Source: Chitinophagales bacterium (GTDB lineage Bacteria; Bacteroidota; Bacteroidia; Chitinophagales; CAIODY01). From it: a DNA stretch of 37,125 nucleotides. How positions within the stretch are numbered: the first letter of the stretch is position 1; each line of letters opens with the position of its first letter. The DNA lies in assembly GCA_026461075.1 (NCBI GenBank), contig JAPJNH010000149.1, positions 1-37,125 on the forward strand. The letters are read 5' to 3'. The notes beneath the pieces were generated by a model, which was given only the letters and a program-made list of their open reading frames with translations, made no database searches and was not told the DNA's origin. A program made the position numbers and the translations under genes. This document shows positions 34,519 to 37,125 of the stretch, one piece after another.

Positions 34519-34919
34519 AAAACAAAACCTATTTTAGAACACTTAGTATCCTTAGTTTATTAATTGGTGCTTTGGTAGGAATGGCCACCGTCAATCATTT
34601 CACGACTCAAACGGAGGGATTACTTTGGTTGCCTGCCATTCTATTAAGTGCCTATGCACAAATCAAATTAAATAATGACCGTCCTTTTCTTTATAGCCTC
34701 TGGATGGGGATTTGTCAAGGAATGGCGATGTTGGTCATTCACAATTTGTTTTGGTCGAGCTACCTAAAGCATCGTCCAGATTTGTTACTTAAGGCTGTGA
34801 CTGAAAAAGGATTTAAATTCCAAATGTTCGTAATGTCTATAGTCATTAGTATAATCTATGGCCTTGTATTATTCGGCCTTGTATGGCTTTATAGAAGGCT
34901 GTTTGCAAAAAAGGGTTAA
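34512..34919 (+). CDS. Small four-helix membrane protein, unrecognised
   Basis: The ATG at 34512 lies inside the last codons of aroC (7-base overlap in another frame) and gives 135 residues. Four hydrophobic segments are visible: about 10-28 (LSILSLLIGALVGMA), 36-50 (GLLWLPAILLSAYA), 63-82 (LWMGICQGMAMLVIHNLFW) and 105-127 (MFVMSIVISIIYGLVLFGLVWLY). It ends in a basic RRLFAKKG tail, so both ends are probably cytosolic. I do not recognise the family; size and topology recall DUF4199 proteins of Bacteroidota, without firm motifs. The overlap with aroC implies co-transcription. Confidence 0.7.
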   Translation: MVENKTYFRTLSILSLLIGALVGMATVNHFTTQTEGLLWLPAILLSAYAQIKLNNDRPFLYSLWMGICQGMAMLVIHNLFWSSYLKHRPDLLLKAVTEKGFKFQMFVMSIVISIIYGLVLFGLVWLYRRLFAKKG

Positions 34920-34960
34920 ATTGATTGTCGCTTTTTCAGGATATGACAGCAGAATAAAAT

Positions 34961-37015
34961 TTATAGCTTCGTAAATTTACTTGTAAGCGCATTACCATTA
35001 CTATCTATCACTTTTACATAATATAGGCCATTTGTCAATGCGCTTATATCAATAGTTGGGATATTACTAAGCTGCTTGTACACCAAAGAACCTACCACAT
35101 TATAAATTTCAACTGATTTTATTGTTGCTAAAGAACTAAGACGCAATGACACAAAATCGGAGGACGGATTGGGGTAAAGACTAAGAATATTTTTTTCAGA
35201 AACTACTTCCTCGGCTAACGTCCCCTCGTTTGAATCAAAATTAATATTATCAAGATAAAGTATATTTCCACCACCTTCTATTCCTTCAAATTTTAACATC
35301 ACTCCATTCGTGTTATCTAAACTATGAAGGTTTATATAGGCTCTTTGCCATTCTGCACTATCAGGATAAAAATAAGCAGTTGTATCGTCTGCGGCGGTAG
35401 CTAAGGCTGATCCAGATTTTAACCAAATTGATTGCCAATGGTCACCACAATCTGTACTTACTTGTACATTCAGGGTGTCGTGAGAAAATGAATCTTTTTT
35501 AGCATATGCAAAGTCAAACGTAAGTCCAACATTAGTTTTACCTGTTAAATCAACTACTTTGGTTAATAGCAAAGAATGGGAACCTGCTTGATTATAATTT
35601 GCATATTCAGGAAAAAGCCAAACAACGGAATAAGAAGACTTTGAATAAGCGCCTAATTCAAATGGCGAATTCCAGTAGGTGTTAAGATTTTTCTTTATGA
35701 TAAAAAGTCCTTCAAAAAAGGGCTTAATAAAAAAGGTTTCTGTCCCAACATAGTTTTCAAAACCTGCATGAATGGAATGATACACATTATTTGTATCTAC
35801 TAAATGATAATAAATAGCGGATTGTGTATTTGATATATTGTTGGCTGAGTTATAATCGTATTTATTTGCATAGGACCACTGTGAGTTACCAACGGTATGA
35901 CCATTCACTTGAAAAATTCTTCCAACTAAAGTATCAAAGCCACCTAATAAACCAATTTTGGGAAAACTGATTACGATTGAAGAGTCTTTTAATAAAAATC
36001 CATTCCAGTTCTGTGTCATATAGTTAGTCCAATAGTTGGTTGAACAAAGTATTTGCAAGGAAGTAATGGCAGGCTGTGTATAATTGGTTATTTTATAAAT
36101 AGGGGTAATGGAATCAGCACAATAGCCTGTTGGAATGGTGTTCACATTTTCAATTCCAACATCGGTTAAGTTATTAGGAACTGGAATCGGAGGGCTGTAT
36201 GCTGCTTGTAATACTGAATAAGAATTTTTATTACCTGCATAGCCATCATCTTGGATAAACCCAACAAAAGACAGTTGAGAGTAATCATAAATATAAATAC
36301 TTGGGGACACATTGAGACGAATCTTGTAATGCAGAGTGTCGGTTTGCCCTATGTTCCATATTCTATTTAGCGTAATTCCATGATTCCAGTAAACTGGAAA
36401 ATAATCCCAAGCTAGATTAAAATAATCTTTTATACCGTTATCACCTGTTGGATTTTTAAGGTGGATTTCTTTTTCAGCCAAACACAATCTAAATTTTATC
36501 TCACCAATTGTACTATCGTGAGCTATGTAATTTTGTGTACACTGAACAATAACCGTAACATTGACACTATCAAATGTATTATTGAAAGCATGGTTGATAT
36601 TTAAAGTAAATGGAGATAACGAAGTGCTACGATTATTGATCTGTGGCTGTGTTAAGTTATAGAGTTTACCTGTATCCGTATTACCTGGTTGTAAAAAAGC
36701 TTTGCCATCTTGCAATCCATAAGGTCCTTTTATATTATTGAGTTTATAATAGTTTTCTCTTCGATTTCCAGCACCGGATTTATTGGCTATATGACCTTGA
36801 AACAGACTGGAACTGTTATAAGATATTTTGTATTTTAAAGCAATAGCCGAAGCAGTGTTTTGTAACAGGAATGCGTCAAAAGTTGGTTCTTCAGTGGCAC
36901 TTTCAAATAAACTTTCATTTCCAAATTCCTCAATTAGTTGAAGTCTTTGGGATTGGCAATAGGCGGTTATAGAACATAATAGCAATAGTGGCAAAAGGAA
37001 GAAATATCGATTCAT
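34961..37015 (-). CDS. T9SS-sorted protein with Omp28/thioredoxin-like domain lacking CxxC
   Basis: The 684-residue product has a signal peptide (cleavage near TAYCQ). Residues about 25-165 resemble the Omp28-type thioredoxin fold of Bacteroidota secreted proteins (LQLIEEFGN..., TFDAFLLQNTASAIALKYKISYN, ENYYKLNNIKGPYGLQDGK). However, the segment at 29-44, where relatives have CxxC, contains no cysteine. A middle region of beta-rich sequence follows, then a jelly-roll-like domain (about 480-605; LTFDFAYAKKDSFSHDTLNVQVSTDCGDHW and LDNINFDS). The C-terminus is a type A T9SS sorting domain (LSLYPNPSSDFVSL..., VEIYNVVGSLVYKQL, LTNGLYYVKV), so it is exported across the outer membrane and attached or released. 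It faces the aroC operon and is separated from it by 41 bp with no clear terminator. Confidence 0.85.
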   Translation of the reverse strand: MNRYFFLLPLLLLCSITAYCQSQRLQLIEEFGNESLFESATEEPTFDAFLLQNTASAIALKYKISYNSSSLFQGHIANKSGAGNRRENYYKLNNIKGPYGLQDGKAFLQPGNTDTGKLYNLTQPQINNRSTSLSPFTLNINHAFNNTFDSVNVTVIVQCTQNYIAHDSTIGEIKFRLCLAEKEIHLKNPTGDNGIKDYFNLAWDYFPVYWNHGITLNRIWNIGQTDTLHYKIRLNVSPSIYIYDYSQLSFVGFIQDDGYAGNKNSYSVLQAAYSPPIPVPNNLTDVGIENVNTIPTGYCADSITPIYKITNYTQPAITSLQILCSTNYWTNYMTQNWNGFLLKDSSIVISFPKIGLLGGFDTLVGRIFQVNGHTVGNSQWSYANKYDYNSANNISNTQSAIYYHLVDTNNVYHSIHAGFENYVGTETFFIKPFFEGLFIIKKNLNTYWNSPFELGAYSKSSYSVVWLFPEYANYNQAGSHSLLLTKVVDLTGKTNVGLTFDFAYAKKDSFSHDTLNVQVSTDCGDHWQSIWLKSGSALATAADDTTAYFYPDSAEWQRAYINLHSLDNTNGVMLKFEGIEGGGNILYLDNINFDSNEGTLAEEVVSEKNILSLYPNPSSDFVSLRLSSLATIKSVEIYNVVGSLVYKQLSNIPTIDISALTNGLYYVKVIDSNGNALTSKFTKL

Positions 37016-37125
37016 GTTAAATAATAAAATGTTGTAGCACTATTTGTCTATTGGCTATACTGCTTCTAATCAACAACAAAAAATTAACCAAATGATTTAA
37101 TTTGCATTATATTAAAATTAAATAA
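37016..37125. other. AT-rich upstream region of the T9SS-sorted gene
   Basis: These 110 bases precede the minus-strand gene start and reach the window edge. They are very AT-rich. I find no full TAnnTTTG element on the minus strand and no gene. Confidence 0.6.

Overview
The window looks like an ordinary chromosomal stretch of a member of the phylum Bacteroidota, of moderate-to-low GC. Three things point there. Several genes are preceded by the Bacteroidota-type sigma promoter (TTTG-like -33, about 19 bp, TAnnTTTG -7). One secreted protein ends in a type IX secretion (T9SS) type A sorting domain. Family-typical genes are present: an OMP_b-brl_3 type outer-membrane receptor with a carboxypeptidase-like regulatory domain, a DUF4835 protein beside coaBC, an M23 peptidase-bactofilin pair, a 633-residue amidophosphoribosyltransferase, and Rho with a long disordered insert. 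Chitinophagales or Sphingobacteriales-like ancestry is plausible, but sequence reading alone cannot settle it. I see no phage, IS element, CRISPR array, tRNA or rRNA.

Layout. 1-1862 (-): the first 620 codons of a secreted GH3/NagZ-like N-acetylglucosaminidase, cut by the window edge. 1962-4268 (+): recO, then a secreted TlpA-like thioredoxin gene with its own promoter and terminator. 4318-8985 (+): a purF-type amidotransferase gene (forced TTG start) overlapping an SDR oxidoreductase gene, then rho with its own promoter, ending at a terminator shared with the convergent gene. 9004-12768 (-): a large secreted TPR/DUF3857/transglutaminase protein. 12846-17442 (+): lnt, a flavin reductase-like gene and a prolyl oligopeptidase gene, tightly packed. 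17439-21557 (-): a compact GH2 beta-mannosidase gene, a rhomboid protease gene and a membrane endonuclease/exonuclease/phosphatase (EEP) gene, whose stop overlaps that of the prolyl oligopeptidase gene. 21591-23358 (+): hutU as a single-gene unit with its own promoter and terminator. 23477-27940 (-): an ALDH7-type dehydrogenase gene, an NTF2-like gene, coaBC, a DUF4835 gene and queD, almost without gaps. 28015-28539 (-): an unrecognised protein. 28540-28875: the only gene-free stretch over 300 bases, holding a perfect 15-bp inverted repeat. 28876-31347 (+): a TonB-receptor-like outer-membrane protein. 31365-33285 (-): an M23 peptidase, bactofilin and purN unit. 33412-34919 (+): aroC and a small membrane protein. 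34961-37015 (-): a T9SS-sorted protein with an Omp28/thioredoxin-like domain that has lost its CxxC. 37016-37125: no gene seen.

The genes cover housekeeping metabolism (purines, CoA, chorismate, queuosine precursor, histidine breakdown), envelope building (lipoprotein acylation, bactofilin/M23, outer-membrane receptor), secreted hydrolases, and information processing (RecO, Rho). I found no convincing new multi-gene system. The points most worth a second look are the pseudo-thioredoxin T9SS protein, the 15-bp inverted repeat before the receptor gene, a possibly leaderless aroC transcript, a six-unit period-7 tandem repeat at 23418-23459, the disordered insert in Rho, and a beta-mannosidase lacking its C-terminal domains.
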